Shown: one piece after another, positions 1 through 8,421 of the stretch | How the letters are laid out: each line of letters begins with the position of its first letter | Position numbering within the stretch: position 1 is the first letter of the stretch | Origin: a bacterium | Lineage (GTDB): Bacteria; Chloroflexota; Dormibacteria; UBA8260; Bog-877 | Reading direction: 5' to 3' | Assembly: GCA_021791345.1 (NCBI GenBank) | Contig: JAJYWT010000131.1 | Coordinates: 1-57,305 of the forward strand | Length of the DNA stretch: 57,305 nt | Position numbers and translations under genes: made by a program | The notes under the pieces: model-generated | Database searches by the model: none | The model's input: the letters and a program-made list of their open reading frames with translations, nothing else | Told to the model about the DNA's origin: nothing

Positions 1-334
1 AGATGAGGAGGTCGATGGTGCCGTCGGCGATCAGGCTGCCCATCTGCTGGTCACCTCCCAGGGGACCGCTGAGGAGGCACTGCACCGGAAGTCCCAGCTC
101 CTCCTCCAGCAGCCGGCCGGTGGTACCCGTGGCGTAGAGCCGGTGGGGGCTGAGGCTCCCCCGGTTGAACCTGCCCCACTCGACCAGATCCTGCTTCTTG
201 TGGTCGTGGGCCACCAGCCCCACCGCCAGGACCCGCGCCTCCTTCTCCTGGGCGCCCCCGCCGGCCGGGATGCGCAGCGGCGGCGAGCTGTCCTGTGGGG
301 GAGGCTCTGCCTGGCGGCCCCCCTCCCCGCTCAT
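1..334 (-). CDS. mgsA: Methylglyoxal synthase, C-terminal part beyond window edge
   Basis: Methylglyoxal synthase converts dihydroxyacetone phosphate to methylglyoxal and phosphate in the cytosol. Only the first 111 codons are visible. After a Pro/Gly/Glu-rich stretch of about 45 residues come [32 protein letters not shown] and DGTIDLLI, the phosphate-binding and active-site segments of the family; the Asp of GGDQQ corresponds to the catalytic Asp of the E. coli enzyme. The ATG overlaps the stop of the preceding metallo-hydrolase gene (ATGA), so the two are co-transcribed. The N-terminal extension is unusual for the family, and the true start could be the in-frame GTG just before GLVAHDH. The identification rests on several contiguous motifs and is secure; the missing end cannot be judged. 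Confidence 0.9.
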   Translation of the reverse strand, partial: MSGEGGRQAEPPPQDSSPPLRIPAGGGAQEKEARVLAVGLVAHDHKKQDLVEWGRFNRGSLSPHRLYATGTTGRLLEEELGLPVQCLLSGPLGGDQQMGSLIADGTIDLLI

Positions 335-969
335 TGGGTGAAGGGGTGGACCGGATCCAGGGTGCGCACCTCCACCGGGGCCGCCTCGGCCCGGAAGGCC
401 TCGGCGTCCTCACGGCTGCCAACCACGAAGCCATAGTGCATGGGCACCGCCAGGCGCGGGGCCATGGCCCGGGCTAGCCCGGCGGCCTCGCCCACGTCCA
501 TGGTGTAGGTGCCTCCGATGGGCAGGAACGCCACCTCGGTGCGCAGCCGCTCCAGCTCCGGCAGCCGGTCGGTGTCCCCGGCGTGGTAGTAGGTGTGCCC
601 GCCGAGGGTGAGGAGATACCCCACCCAGCCGTTGGCCTTGGGATGGGCCTCCAGCCGCTCCTCCACCACGTTGTAGGCGGGGACGGTCTCCAGGTGGACC
701 CCGGCGGCCTCCAGAACCTCCCCCGGGGCCACGGCGGTGACGTTGCCGGACAGCTCCTTGGCGATGTCGTGGGGGGCCACCACCACCGTCCGCGGCCCGC
801 TCACCTTCTCGATGTCCGGGGGCGAGAAGTGGTCGAAGTGGGCGTGGGTGATGACGATCAGATCGGCCACGTCCGTGGTCGTCACCTCCCACGGGTCGAT
901 GTAGACCGTGAGCCCGTCACCCTGCCAGCGGTACGCCGACTGCTTGAACCAGGTGAAGCCTTCCAGCAT
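331..969 (-). CDS. Metallo-beta-lactamase-fold metal-dependent hydrolase
   Basis: A 212-residue cytosolic MBL-fold protein. The signature THAHFDHFS near residues 41-49 gives the HxHxDH metal site. Later His/Asp positions are visible in YYHAGDTD (about residue 128) and PMHYGF near the C-terminus, an arrangement typical of the small UPF0173/YtnP-like hydrolases with a dimetal centre. The substrate cannot be read from sequence. An AGGGGGAA ribosome site precedes the ATG. Its stop overlaps the start of the methylglyoxal synthase gene, so the pair forms a minus-strand operon. A link to disposal of reactive carbonyls (glyoxalase II is also MBL-fold) is tempting but unsupported, because the glyoxalase II motif set is not complete here. 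Confidence 0.85.
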   Translation of the reverse strand: MLEGFTWFKQSAYRWQGDGLTVYIDPWEVTTTDVADLIVITHAHFDHFSPPDIEKVSGPRTVVVAPHDIAKELSGNVTAVAPGEVLEAAGVHLETVPAYNVVEERLEAHPKANGWVGYLLTLGGHTYYHAGDTDRLPELERLRTEVAFLPIGGTYTMDVGEAAGLARAMAPRLAVPMHYGFVVGSREDAEAFRAEAAPVEVRTLDPVHPFTQ

Positions 970-1020
970 CGCGTTCCCCCTATGAACTGGCCCTGGCTCC
1001 AGGATACCGCCGGCCGGGGC

Positions 1021-1386
1021 TCAGCCTCGGGCTCTGCGGGCGGCCTCCGAGATCTCCTGGGCCGCGGTGGCGGGGTCGGCCACGTCGATGATCAGCTGCT
1101 TGTAGTGCTCGTGCTCCAGGGAGATGACGATGGCGTGCCCGGGGCGGTGCACATCCCAGAACACCATCCCCTCGCTGTCCACGAATGTCCCCGCCTGGAG
1201 CACTCCCGGGATCCGCGCGCCTGCCACCTTGACTCCGGTGAGCGCCCCTGCGCCCCGTTCCGGGTCGGCCCTCACGTCGGTGATGTCGCCGAGGGGGATC
1301 GAGAGGTGGCTGCGCAGCGACCACACCTTGTCCATGCCCTCCACCGTCAGCTTGAGAGTGTCGCCCTCGATCTCATATTCGGTCAT
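1021..1386 (-). CDS. Small PH-like domain protein, function unknown
   Basis: A 121-residue protein starting MTEYEIEGDTLKL, with alternating beta-strand pattern, a central ITDVRADPE segment, and a C-terminal helix ending AAQEISEAARRARG. The pattern resembles bacterial PH-like domain proteins of about 120 residues, in which a short beta sandwich is capped by one helix; this is a weak family assignment made by eye. No signal peptide or membrane segment is present. The ATG lies about 7 nt after a TATGTT -10 box on the minus strand, so the transcript is probably leaderless. It is divergent from the gene at 1463 and shares a palindromic promoter with it, which suggests joint control. Confidence 0.65.
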   Translation of the reverse strand: MTEYEIEGDTLKLTVEGMDKVWSLRSHLSIPLGDITDVRADPERGAGALTGVKVAGARIPGVLQAGTFVDSEGMVFWDVHRPGHAIVISLEHEHYKQLIIDVADPATAAQEISEAARRARG

Positions 1387-1392
1387 GGGGGG

Positions 1393-1456
1393 AACATACA
1401 CTCGGCACCGGTCTTTGTCAACCAGTAGTTGACAACACGGCTGTGCGGGGTAGGAT
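1393..1456. promoter_or_regulatory. Divergent leaderless promoters sharing a palindromic -35/operator
   Basis: The perfect palindrome TTGTCAAC-cagta-GTTGACAA (1415-1435) supplies a TTGACA -35 box to each strand. Forward: TTGACA at 1429-1434, 16-nt spacer, TAGGAT at 1451-1456, then GTG 7 nt later. Reverse: TTGACA from 1421 down to 1416, 17-nt spacer, TATGTT from 1398 to 1393, then ATG at 1386. Both starts fall where the first transcribed base would be. A repressor dimer on the palindrome would cover both -35 boxes. Confidence 0.7.
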
Positions 1457-1462
1457 CGGCTG

Positions 1463-2062
1463 GTGGAGCAGAGGCCGCTCGAACCCGAGGTGCTGGCGGG
1501 GATCCTGGAGGAGAACGCCGCGGTGGTGGCAAGGGCCCTGCGCCAGGGACCCGGGGGCTCGGCGCTGGGGGCGCTCACCGCCTCCCTGACCCTGGAAGGA
1601 CTCGCCGCAGACGCCACCCGCGGCCTGGTCGCCGCCGCCCGGGCCGACCGGCACACCTGGTCAGAGATCGGCCAGGTGCTGCGCATCACCAGGCAGGGGG
1701 CCCAGAAACGGTTCCGCAGGGAGATGGCCATGGAGGAGCAGGAAGTGGCCGGCCGGGCGGCCGACGGCCTGGAGGTGCTGAAGCTCTGGTCGTCAGGGGC
1801 GGGGCAGGAGCTGGTCGGGCGCTTCGACCAGGCCATGAAGGAGCGGCTGGACGCCCAGGGGCTCACCGCGGCCTGGGGCAAGGTTGAGGGGCTGTCCGGC
1901 CGGCTGCTGACCACGGGCAGGCCGACCGTGACGCAGCGTGGCCCCAACCAGGTGGTCGACGTCCCGCTGGCATTCGAGCGCGGCCCCATGAAGGGCCGGG
2001 TGGCGTTCGACCCCGAGGGCCGGGTGAGCGGGCTCTTCGTCCTCTACCCGGAAGTTCCCTGA
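1463..2062 (+). CDS. HTH-containing protein with DUF3887-like C-terminal domain
   Basis: A 199-residue protein. Residues about 30-90 are helical and include TWSEIGQVLRITRQGAQKRF, which resembles a sigma-region-4-like helix-turn-helix. After a linker, residues about 115-199 form an alpha+beta domain ending in GRVSGLFVLYP, like the DUF3887/NTF2-type domain found in some antibiotic-stress and alpha/beta-hydrolase-linked proteins. There is no signal peptide. The start is GTG 7 nt after a TAGGAT -10 box, with no room for a ribosome site, so it is read as leaderless. It may regulate itself and the divergent PH-like gene through the shared palindrome; that is inference. The HTH call is by eye and could be wrong. 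Confidence 0.7.
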   Translation: MEQRPLEPEVLAGILEENAAVVARALRQGPGGSALGALTASLTLEGLAADATRGLVAAARADRHTWSEIGQVLRITRQGAQKRFRREMAMEEQEVAGRAADGLEVLKLWSSGAGQELVGRFDQAMKERLDAQGLTAAWGKVEGLSGRLLTTGRPTVTQRGPNQVVDVPLAFERGPMKGRVAFDPEGRVSGLFVLYPEVP

Positions 2063-2157
2063 GGGGAGGGGCCACGCCGTCCCGGACGGGGCCGCCCGGG
2101 GGCCCCTGGGAGGGCGTCCCCCGCAACGGTGACAGCCCCCGGACGCCCGCCAGGCGA

Positions 2158-2163
2158 TACACT
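2158..2163 (+). promoter_or_regulatory. Possible -10 box (TACACT) for the first GntR gene
   Basis: TACACT matches TANNNT and lies 17 nt before the ATG of the GntR gene. No good -35 box is visible at 16-18 nt; a GTGACA farther upstream is too distant. Weak support. Confidence 0.35.
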
Positions 2164-2180
2164 GCAAGCGCGAGATCGAT

Positions 2181-2885
2181 ATGCCAAACGAGTCATTAGC
2201 AGATACCGTATACGCGGAGATCCGTTCGCGGATCACGAGGTTGGAGATCGCCCCCGGGAGCAGCTTCACCGAGGCCCAGCTCGCCCTGCAGTTGGGGCTC
2301 AGCAAGACGCCGGTGCGCGAGGCGTTGTCCCGGCTGCGCCAGGAGGGGTTCGTCCACCTCGCGCCGGGGGCGGGATACCGCGCCTCGGACGTGACCATCA
2401 AGGACACCCGCGAGCTCTTCGCCCTCCGGGTCTTGCTGGAGGGGGAGGCGGCGGCCCTGGCCGCGGCCCAGGCGGTGGGCCTCTCTGACCTGCGGGCGCT
2501 GGAGGAGCTCTGCACCAGCACCTACTCACCCGACGACACCGGGAGCGTGGACCGCTTCCTGGAGGCCAACACGCAGTTCCACCTGATGGTGGCAAGGGCC
2601 TCGGGGAACCTCCGCTTGACCACCATCCTGGAGGTGATGCTGGTGCAGATGGAGCGGCTGTTCCGGATCGGGCTCCTCCTCAGTTCTCGAGCCGACGAGA
2701 TCGTTCACGAGCATCGCGACCTGCTCCAGGCGATCCTCGCCGGAGACGCCGAGGGGGCCCGCCGGGTGGCCGTGGCCCAGGTGAGAGCCTCCCAGCGGAT
2801 GGTGATCGACGCCCTGGTGTCCAGCGAGGACGTCACCACCCGGCCGATCGCCTTGCCCCGCGGGGAGGTGGCCGCCATTGGGTGA
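2181..2885 (+). CDS. GntR-family transcriptional regulator, FCD (FadR) subfamily
   Basis: A 234-residue one-component regulator. Residues about 8-75 are a winged helix (VYAEIRSRITRLEIAPGSSF, then TPVREALSRLRQEGFV, the GntR recognition helix). Residues about 85-215 are an all-helical FCD ligand domain with the metal/ligand His pattern in NTQFHLMVARASGN and EHRDLLQAI. FCD proteins usually bind small carboxylates and act as repressors. Start ATG follows a TACACT box; the leader is very short and lacks a strong ribosome site. The gene overlaps the next (class V aminotransferase) by 8 nt and heads a four-gene run that also includes SBP-A and an OsmC-like protein, so it probably controls that operon. 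Confidence 0.88.
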   Translation: MPNESLADTVYAEIRSRITRLEIAPGSSFTEAQLALQLGLSKTPVREALSRLRQEGFVHLAPGAGYRASDVTIKDTRELFALRVLLEGEAAALAAAQAVGLSDLRALEELCTSTYSPDDTGSVDRFLEANTQFHLMVARASGNLRLTTILEVMLVQMERLFRIGLLLSSRADEIVHEHRDLLQAILAGDAEGARRVAVAQVRASQRMVIDALVSSEDVTTRPIALPRGEVAAIG

Positions 2886-4278
2886 AGGTGGATCGGCTCC
2901 GGCGAGGCCAGGTCTGTGCGGCGCCGGGGTTTCCGCACCGCTCCTGACCGGAGGCGAGCGCCCCTACGTCAACCTGGACTATGCCGCCAGCACTCCCGCA
3001 CTTTGCCAGGTGGCCAGCGCCGTGGAACGGATGCTGCCCTACTACAGCAGCGTCCACCGGGGCGCCGGCTTCAAGTCCCAGGTCTCCACCGCGGCCTACG
3101 AAGCGGCCCGCGAGCGCCTGCTGAGCTTCTTCGGCGCCCGCGAGGGGGACGTGGCCGTCTTCACCCGGAACACCACCGACTCGATGAACCTCCTGGCCTC
3201 GGCGCTGCCGGCGGGGAGCTCCGTTCTGACCTTCTGCTCGGAGCACCACGCCGACCTCCTGCCCTGGCGCCGCGAGGGACTGCGGGCGGTCTGCCTCCGC
3301 ATCCCGGAGAGCCCCGAGGCGGCCATCTCCGCCCTCTCCAGGGAGCTCGAGAGGCGGCAGCCGGTTGACCTCGTGGCGGTGACCGGGGCCTCCAACGTCA
3401 CCGGAGAGCTCTGGCCCCTCGACGAACTGGTGGAGGTCGCCCACCGCTTCGGGGCCCGGGTGCTGGTGGACGCGGCCCAGATCGCACCCCACCTGCCCAT
3501 CAACCTCGCCCGCCTCGACGCCGACTATCTCGCGGCGTCCGGGCACAAGATGTACGCCCCCTACGGTGCCGGGATACTGATCGGTCGCCCGGACTGGCTG
3601 GCCCGGCGCGAACCGTACTTGCGGGGTGGGGGCGCGGTTGACTTCGTCACCCGGGACTCCGTGCAGTGGTCCGAGCTGCCGGCACGCCAGGAGGCCGGCT
3701 CCCCCAACGTCCTCGGGGCGGTCGCCATGGCGGTGGCTGCCGCCGAGCTGGACCGGTACGGGATGGACCGGGTGTGGGCTGAGGAGTCTGAGCTCGGTGC
3801 CGAGGTCCGCTCCGGGCTACAGGCCATCCCGGGGGTGCGGGTCTACGCGATCTGGCCCGGGGCCAAGGAGCGCACCGGGGTGGTCTCCTTCAACCTCGAG
3901 GGTCAGGAGCACAGCCTGGTGGCCGCGGCGCTGAGCGCCGAGTACGGCATCGGGGTGCGCCACGGCTGCTTCTGCGCCCATCCCTTGATGCTCCACCTCC
4001 TGTCGGTGCCCGAGCAGGGCGCGGAGGAGATCCGGACGCGACTGGCTCAGGGCGACCATTCGGCGGTTCCGGGGGCGGTTCGCGCCAGCCTGGGGCTGGG
4101 GACGACGCGCCAGGAGGTGGAGTACTTCCTCTCCGCGGTGGCGGAACTCGCGGCGCGCGGCCCCCGGCTAGACTACGCGGTGGATCCCCGGACGGGAGAC
4201 TTTGTGCCGACGCTGCAGCCGACCTGGGCTTTGGAGCGCGCCCGGGAGTTGGTCTCGGCGGGGGAGACATTCGGCTGA
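2878..4278 (+). CDS. Class V aminotransferase / cysteine desulfurase-like PLP enzyme
   Basis: A 466-residue fold-type I PLP enzyme. YVNLDYAASTPA opens the catalytic domain after about 28 extra residues. TRNTTDSMNLLA binds the cofactor phosphate, VDAAQIAPH holds the Asp/Gln that contact the pyridine ring, and ASGHKMYAPYGAG carries the Schiff-base Lys at residue 224. A GCFCAHP loop places Cys at 364 and 366 where SufS-type desulfurases have their persulfide Cys. It is thus closest to SufS/Csd-type enzymes, but the C-terminal part is longer than usual. Start is TTG overlapping the GntR stop; no better in-frame start is seen. Lying between a regulator and a solute-binding lipoprotein, it may act on an imported sulfur- or amino-containing compound rather than in Fe-S assembly. 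Confidence 0.82.
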   Translation: MGEGGSAPARPGLCGAGVSAPLLTGGERPYVNLDYAASTPALCQVASAVERMLPYYSSVHRGAGFKSQVSTAAYEAARERLLSFFGAREGDVAVFTRNTTDSMNLLASALPAGSSVLTFCSEHHADLLPWRREGLRAVCLRIPESPEAAISALSRELERRQPVDLVAVTGASNVTGELWPLDELVEVAHRFGARVLVDAAQIAPHLPINLARLDADYLAASGHKMYAPYGAGILIGRPDWLARREPYLRGGGAVDFVTRDSVQWSELPARQEAGSPNVLGAVAMAVAAAELDRYGMDRVWAEESELGAEVRSGLQAIPGVRVYAIWPGAKERTGVVSFNLEGQEHSLVAAALSAEYGIGVRHGCFCAHPLMLHLLSVPEQGAEEIRTRLAQGDHSAVPGAVRASLGLGTTRQEVEYFLSAVAELAARGPRLDYAVDPRTGDFVPTLQPTWALERARELVSAGETFG

Positions 4279-4360
4279 TTCGGCGGCGGAGAGAAGGGTG
4301 CGCAGCGCCCTGCCGGTGTGCCCGGCGATCACGGTGGATGAAGGAATCAGGGAGGTCGAG

Positions 4361-6310
4361 ATGAGGTTGAGGTCCTGGGTCACGCCGGCGCGGACGCTGA
4401 CGGCCGTCGTGCTGGGGGGCATGCTGCTCGCCGCCTGCAGTGGCGGCTCGGCTCATCCCTCGGCGAGCAAGGGGGTCGTCACCTTCGCCGAGGCCCCCAG
4501 CTCCCCGCCCAACTACATCATGCCCATGGCCAGCGGCGCCTTCTTCAGCTACGCCAACATCCCCGACCTCTCCGAGATCCTCTTCCCGCCGCTCTACGTG
4601 TTCGGGGTGAACGGGCAGCCGGTCCTCAACCGCGCCCTGAGCTCGGCACTTCCCCCGGTGTTCTCCGATGGCAACACCACGGTGACGGTCACCCTGAAGC
4701 ACTGGCAGTGGTCTGACGGGCACCCCATCACCGCCCGGGACGTGATCTTCTGGATGAACCTCCTCAGCGCCGTCACCGATCCCAAGGCACCCACCATCGG
4801 GAGCAGCAACTCTCCCGGCCCCGGCTGGGGAGGCGCCGTCCCCGGAGGGTTCCCGGAGAACGTGGTCAGCTACCAGCAGACCGGCACCTACACCGTGGCC
4901 TTCCACCTCAACCACTCCTACAACCCGACCTGGTTCGGCTACAACGAGCTGAGCCAGATCTCCCCCATCCCCCAGGCAGCCTGGGACAAGCTGTCCAGCG
5001 GCGGGCCGGTGGGCAACTACGACGCCAGCGCTGAGTCCCGGGTGTCGATCCCGGGCACCAGCCCCCTGCAGTACGTGCCCGCCGACCCCGGGACGGCGAC
5101 GTCGGGGGCTCTGGGGGTGGCCCAGTTCCTCAACCTGCAGTCGCAGTCGCTCGGCACCTACGACACCAACCCCCTCTGGAAGGTAGTGGATGGGCCCTTC
5201 AAGCTGGCCCAGTTCACGACCGCGGGCTTCGTCAAGATGGTGCCCAACCCGGCCTACTCCGGGTCGCCCAAGCCGCGGATCTCGGCCTTCGAGGAGCTGC
5301 CCTTCGCCTCGGACACCGCGGAGTTCAACGCCCTGCGCTCCGGGGCGGTGACCGTGGGCTACCTCCCGGTCCAGGATCTGGGCCAGAAGTCCTTCCTGGA
5401 AACCCAGCGCGGCTACCGCTACAACCCCTGGTATGCCTTCGGCTTCAACTACTTCGCCTACAACTTCACCAGCCCCACGGCGGGACCGCTGCTGCAGAAG
5501 CTCTACTTCCGGCAGGCCTTCCAGTCGCTGGTCAACCAGCCCCAGTACATCCACGACTTCATGGCCGGGATCGGAACCCCGACGGTGGGACCTGTCCCCA
5601 CCTTCCCCGCCCACAACCCGTACGTCAGCCCGCTGGAGGCCCAGGGTGAGGTGTACCCCTTCGACCCCGCCAAAGCGGTTGCCCTGCTTCGGCAAAACGG
5701 CTGGACCGTGCACCCCGGAGGGGTGAGCGTCTGCGCCCACCCCGGCACCTCCGCCGGCGATTGCGGCAGCGGCGTCGCGGCGGGCCAGGCGGCCAGCCTC
5801 TCTCTGCTGTACGCCAGCGGCTCCACGGTCCTCACCAACGAGATGGAGACCCTGCAGTCGACCGCCAAGAGCGCGGCCGGCATTCAGCTCAACCTCTCGG
5901 AGTCCTCGTCCACCCAGATCACGGCCACCGTCTTCAACGGGTGCTCTCCGTCCACCCCCTGCAGCAACTGGGAGCTGGCGGACTGGGGCGGGCCGGGGTG
6001 GACCTACCTGCTGGACTACCTGCCGACCGGGGGGAACCTCTTCCAGACCGGGGCCGGCAGCAACGCCGGGGACTACTCGGACCCCACCACCGACGCCAAC
6101 ATCCTGGCCACCCACACCGCCCCCGCCTACTCGGCGGAGATCGCCGCCCTCTACCAGTACGAGGACTACATCGCGCGGCAGCTGCCGGTGGTGTGGATGC
6201 CCGAGGGTCCGACCCAGCTCACCATGTACAAGAGCAACCTCTCCGGCCTGGTCCCCCAGGGGATCTTCAATGAGCTCTACCCGCAGCAGTACTCCCTGGG
6301 CAAGGGTTAG
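4361..6310 (+). CDS. Family 5 extracellular solute-binding lipoprotein (SBP-A)
   Basis: A 649-residue exported lipoprotein of the SBP_bac_5 (oligopeptide/nickel-binding) type. The signal peptide ends in a lipobox, GGMLLAAC, so Cys about 27 is lipidated. The family hallmark WSDGHPITARDVIFWMN is at about residues 122-138. ATG was chosen because GGAGGTCGAG precedes it directly and the signal peptide begins there. It is longer than the usual 500-550 residues. No oligopeptide permease or ATPase gene lies beside it, and two close paralogues of near-equal length occur at 20921 and 28212. The downstream OsmC-like gene begins 2 nt after the stop. The ligand is unknown; context (GntR, PLP enzyme) favours a small nitrogenous compound over peptides. 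Confidence 0.9.
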   Translation: MRLRSWVTPARTLTAVVLGGMLLAACSGGSAHPSASKGVVTFAEAPSSPPNYIMPMASGAFFSYANIPDLSEILFPPLYVFGVNGQPVLNRALSSALPPVFSDGNTTVTVTLKHWQWSDGHPITARDVIFWMNLLSAVTDPKAPTIGSSNSPGPGWGGAVPGGFPENVVSYQQTGTYTVAFHLNHSYNPTWFGYNELSQISPIPQAAWDKLSSGGPVGNYDASAESRVSIPGTSPLQYVPADPGTATSGALGVAQFLNLQSQSLGTYDTNPLWKVVDGPFKLAQFTTAGFVKMVPNPAYSGSPKPRISAFEELPFASDTAEFNALRSGAVTVGYLPVQDLGQKSFLETQRGYRYNPWYAFGFNYFAYNFTSPTAGPLLQKLYFRQAFQSLVNQPQYIHDFMAGIGTPTVGPVPTFPAHNPYVSPLEAQGEVYPFDPAKAVALLRQNGWTVHPGGVSVCAHPGTSAGDCGSGVAAGQAASLSLLYASGSTVLTNEMETLQSTAKSAAGIQLNLSESSSTQITATVFNGCSPSTPCSNWELADWGGPGWTYLLDYLPTGGNLFQTGAGSNAGDYSDPTTDANILATHTAPAYSAEIAALYQYEDYIARQLPVVWMPEGPTQLTMYKSNLSGLVPQGIFNELYPQQYSLGKG

Positions 6311-6312
6311 GC

Positions 6313-6741
6313 GTGGCAGAGGCCGAGGTAACGGTGGAGTCCTTACCCGGAGGGGGCTTCCGGGCGGTGTCTCCGCGCGGGGCCACCCTCTCCCTGGGGG
6401 CTGCGCCGGGCGAGGGTGGGGCAGCCGGATGGCAGCCCTCGGAGCTGCTGATGGCCGCGCTGGCGGGCTGCATGGCGATGGACGTGCAGACAATCCTCGA
6501 GCGGTCAAGGGCGCGGCCGAGGGCAGGTCGGATCTCCGTGCGGGCCACCGAGCGCTCCGACGACCTACCCGGGCGCCCCATCCTCGGGTTCGAGCTGACC
6601 CACGAATGGACCGCCGCGGGCGGGCCGGAAGCCGTCGAGCGGGCGATCCGGCTGGCGGCCGAGCGGTACTGCACGGTGCAGCTCACAGTCGAGCGCGGCC
6701 CGGAGGTTACCCACCGGGTCGCGTCGACCTCGGCTGGCTGA
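6313..6741 (+). CDS. OsmC/Ohr-family protein
   Basis: A 142-residue cytosolic protein with the OsmC fold. PSELLMAALAGCMAMDVQTIL holds the first conserved Cys (about residue 53) on the central helix, and ERYCTVQLTV near residue 118 holds the second. The two Cys positions match the thiol pair that reduces organic hydroperoxides in Ohr/OsmC enzymes; the present protein is closer to the YhfA/general OsmC group than to true Ohr. The start is GTG, 2 nt after the SBP-A stop, so it is translationally coupled and last in the GntR-led operon. Its presence suggests that substrate oxidation in this operon yields peroxide or reactive thiols. Confidence 0.85.
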   Translation: MAEAEVTVESLPGGGFRAVSPRGATLSLGAAPGEGGAAGWQPSELLMAALAGCMAMDVQTILERSRARPRAGRISVRATERSDDLPGRPILGFELTHEWTAAGGPEAVERAIRLAAERYCTVQLTVERGPEVTHRVASTSAG

Positions 6742-7254
6742 CCATCCCCGCCGACCGCCACTCGCATCCCAGGTTCCCGGCCGGAACCGCCGGTCCGCTC
6801 CGGTCGCAGCGCTGCCGGCGGCGCAAGCGGGTCAGGGGCGCCACACCGAACAACTGAAAGGGCGGTAGCCGCGCCGCACAAGATCCGGGCGCGAACACCT
6901 CAGGCGGTCCACTCGGCGGGCAGCCGGCGGGCTCGACTGAACCGGAATCCGGGTACGCGCCACCTCTCATGGCGGCAGCGGAGATCGCAGTTGCCTCAGA
7001 AGGCCCAGGCCGGCCGCTGAGGGGTGCCCTCCGAAGCCGGCGGGAGGTTGGGTTGCTACAGCGTCCACGCCGATTGCCCCTGGATGAAGGGTTCGGGCGC
7101 GCTGCCCGGGGCCGGCTGGCAGCGCACCACCTGCTTACCGCGAGGATCCTGGAGCGGAACGGTGGCTGGGGTAGTACTGGCAGGGCCGGCGCGGCCGATC
7201 CCCCCTCCTTCCCGCCCTCCAGTTCTAGCGCCGAAACCTGGGATGCATCCAGGC
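6742..7254. other. Non-coding stretch between two operons
   Basis: About 510 bases with no convincing gene on either strand. A small hairpin, GGTTCC-cggcc-GGAACC at 6772-6788, lies shortly after the OsmC stop and may help end that transcript; it has no T-run. I see nothing else structured before the promoter element at 7255. Confidence 0.6.
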
Positions 7255-7297
7255 TCACAGTCGGCTGTTGACACTCGGTGGATGGCTGTGCTTCCAT
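7255..7297 (+). promoter_or_regulatory. Shared regulon promoter/operator, copy 1 (catabolic operon)
   Basis: TCACAGTCGGCTGTTGACA at 7255-7273 ends in a perfect -35 box (TTGACA, 7268-7273). It contains the inverted repeat ACAG-tcgg-CTGT. A TGTG followed by TTCCAT (7292-7297) sits 18 nt downstream as a weak, extended -10. The same 19 bases occur at 20676 and, with one change, at 27979. The start codon of the luciferase-like gene is 85 nt after the -10. Confidence 0.75.
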
Positions 7298-7381
7298 TTG
7301 TAGTTGGATCGAGCCGGGGCGGTTGGCGCCGTGGGGTAGATCAGGAGTACGGCAGCCCCGGTAACCGGTGAGGGCTCCCCT

Positions 7382-8398
7382 TTGCAGTTTGGCGTCAACC
7401 TGAACAACCGCGAGCCCCTGATCGCCTCGGGGTACGGACTGGACGACCTGCTCAACCTCGGAAGCACGGCAGAGGAGTTAGGCTTCGACTCGATCTGGGT
7501 GGGGGACAGCCTCTTCTCCAAGCCCCGGTTCGAGCCGTTGGCGCTGATGGCCGCCCTCTCGCAGCGCACCTCCAGGGTCAAACTGGGCACCGCGTGCTTG
7601 GTGACCTCCACCCGAAACCCCCTCTACCTCGCCCTGGAGTGGGCCACAATGGACCGTCTCTCCCGGGGACGCTCGATTCTCGGGGCCTGCATGGGCAACC
7701 CCGAAGAGGGAGTCAAGCGGGAGTTCGAGGCTCTGGGGCTGGACTTTCAGGACCGGGCCACGATCTTCGACGAGGGGCTGGCGATCCTGCGCCAACTCTG
7801 GACCACCGGCAAGGTCAACCACTCCGGCAAGTACTACAACTACCAGGACATCTCCTTCTATTCCGGCACGGAGATGGCCCCCCTCACCCCGCTCCAGAGC
7901 CCTCCGCCGATGTGGGTGGTTTCCAACATCCGCCTCACCGGCCAGCTGGAACCCAGCGTGGCCGAGCGCCGTATGAAGCGCGCCTGCGAGCGGATCATCC
8001 GGCACGGGGACGGATGGATGACCTGCTGCCGTGCGCAGCATCCCGAGGAGGTGGAGGAGCAGATCGCGACCCTGCGATCCACGGCCGCGGAGATGGGTCG
8101 CAGCCTCAGCGACTTCACGGTGTCCTACCAGGTGACCATGAACATCGGAGACTCCGCGGACTCGGCCCGCCAAGCCTTTGGGGAGTACATCTCCAGCTAC
8201 TACCCCGAGCTGAGCAAGACGGTCGACCTGTCGAACTGGGGCCCAGTGGGAACTCCCGCGACCATCATCGACTGGTTCCGGCGGTTCCGGGCCGCCGGGG
8301 TTGAGCACTTCGTGTGCCGGTTCGGAGACCTAGACCAATTCGCCCAGGTGAACCGATTCGCGGCCGAGATCCTGCCTGTTCTGCGGGCGGAGAGCTGA
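7382..8398 (+). CDS. Luciferase-like (LLM class) flavin-dependent monooxygenase
   Basis: A 338-residue TIM-barrel flavoprotein of the bacterial luciferase/F420 superfamily. N-terminal FGVNLNNRE, GFDSIWVGDS (residues 34-43) and RVKLGTACLVTSTRNPLYLA (about 65-84) are the family's barrel-strand motifs; DRLSRGRSILGACMGN is the flavin-phosphate region. Such enzymes use FMNH2 or F420 supplied by a partner reductase to hydroxylate or open rings; a luciferase-type monooxygenase has been reported for pyridine ring opening in Arthrobacter. Start is TTG, 7 nt after GGTGAGGG. It is the first gene after the shared promoter element and is followed at 23 nt by the M29/NicX-like gene. No flavin reductase gene is in this operon. 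The flavin (FMN or F420) cannot be told from sequence. Confidence 0.85.
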   Translation: MQFGVNLNNREPLIASGYGLDDLLNLGSTAEELGFDSIWVGDSLFSKPRFEPLALMAALSQRTSRVKLGTACLVTSTRNPLYLALEWATMDRLSRGRSILGACMGNPEEGVKREFEALGLDFQDRATIFDEGLAILRQLWTTGKVNHSGKYYNYQDISFYSGTEMAPLTPLQSPPPMWVVSNIRLTGQLEPSVAERRMKRACERIIRHGDGWMTCCRAQHPEEVEEQIATLRSTAAEMGRSLSDFTVSYQVTMNIGDSADSARQAFGEYISSYYPELSKTVDLSNWGPVGTPATIIDWFRRFRAAGVEHFVCRFGDLDQFAQVNRFAAEILPVLRAES

Positions 8399-8421
8399 CT
8401 TTCCCGGAGGAGGTGTAAAAG

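Noticed and set aside
3890..6508. Very long open frame on the minus strand opposite SBP-A
   Set aside because: Gly/Arg/Pro/Val-rich with no motif; it is the GC-skewed antisense of a lipoprotein gene with a clear signal peptide and family motifs.
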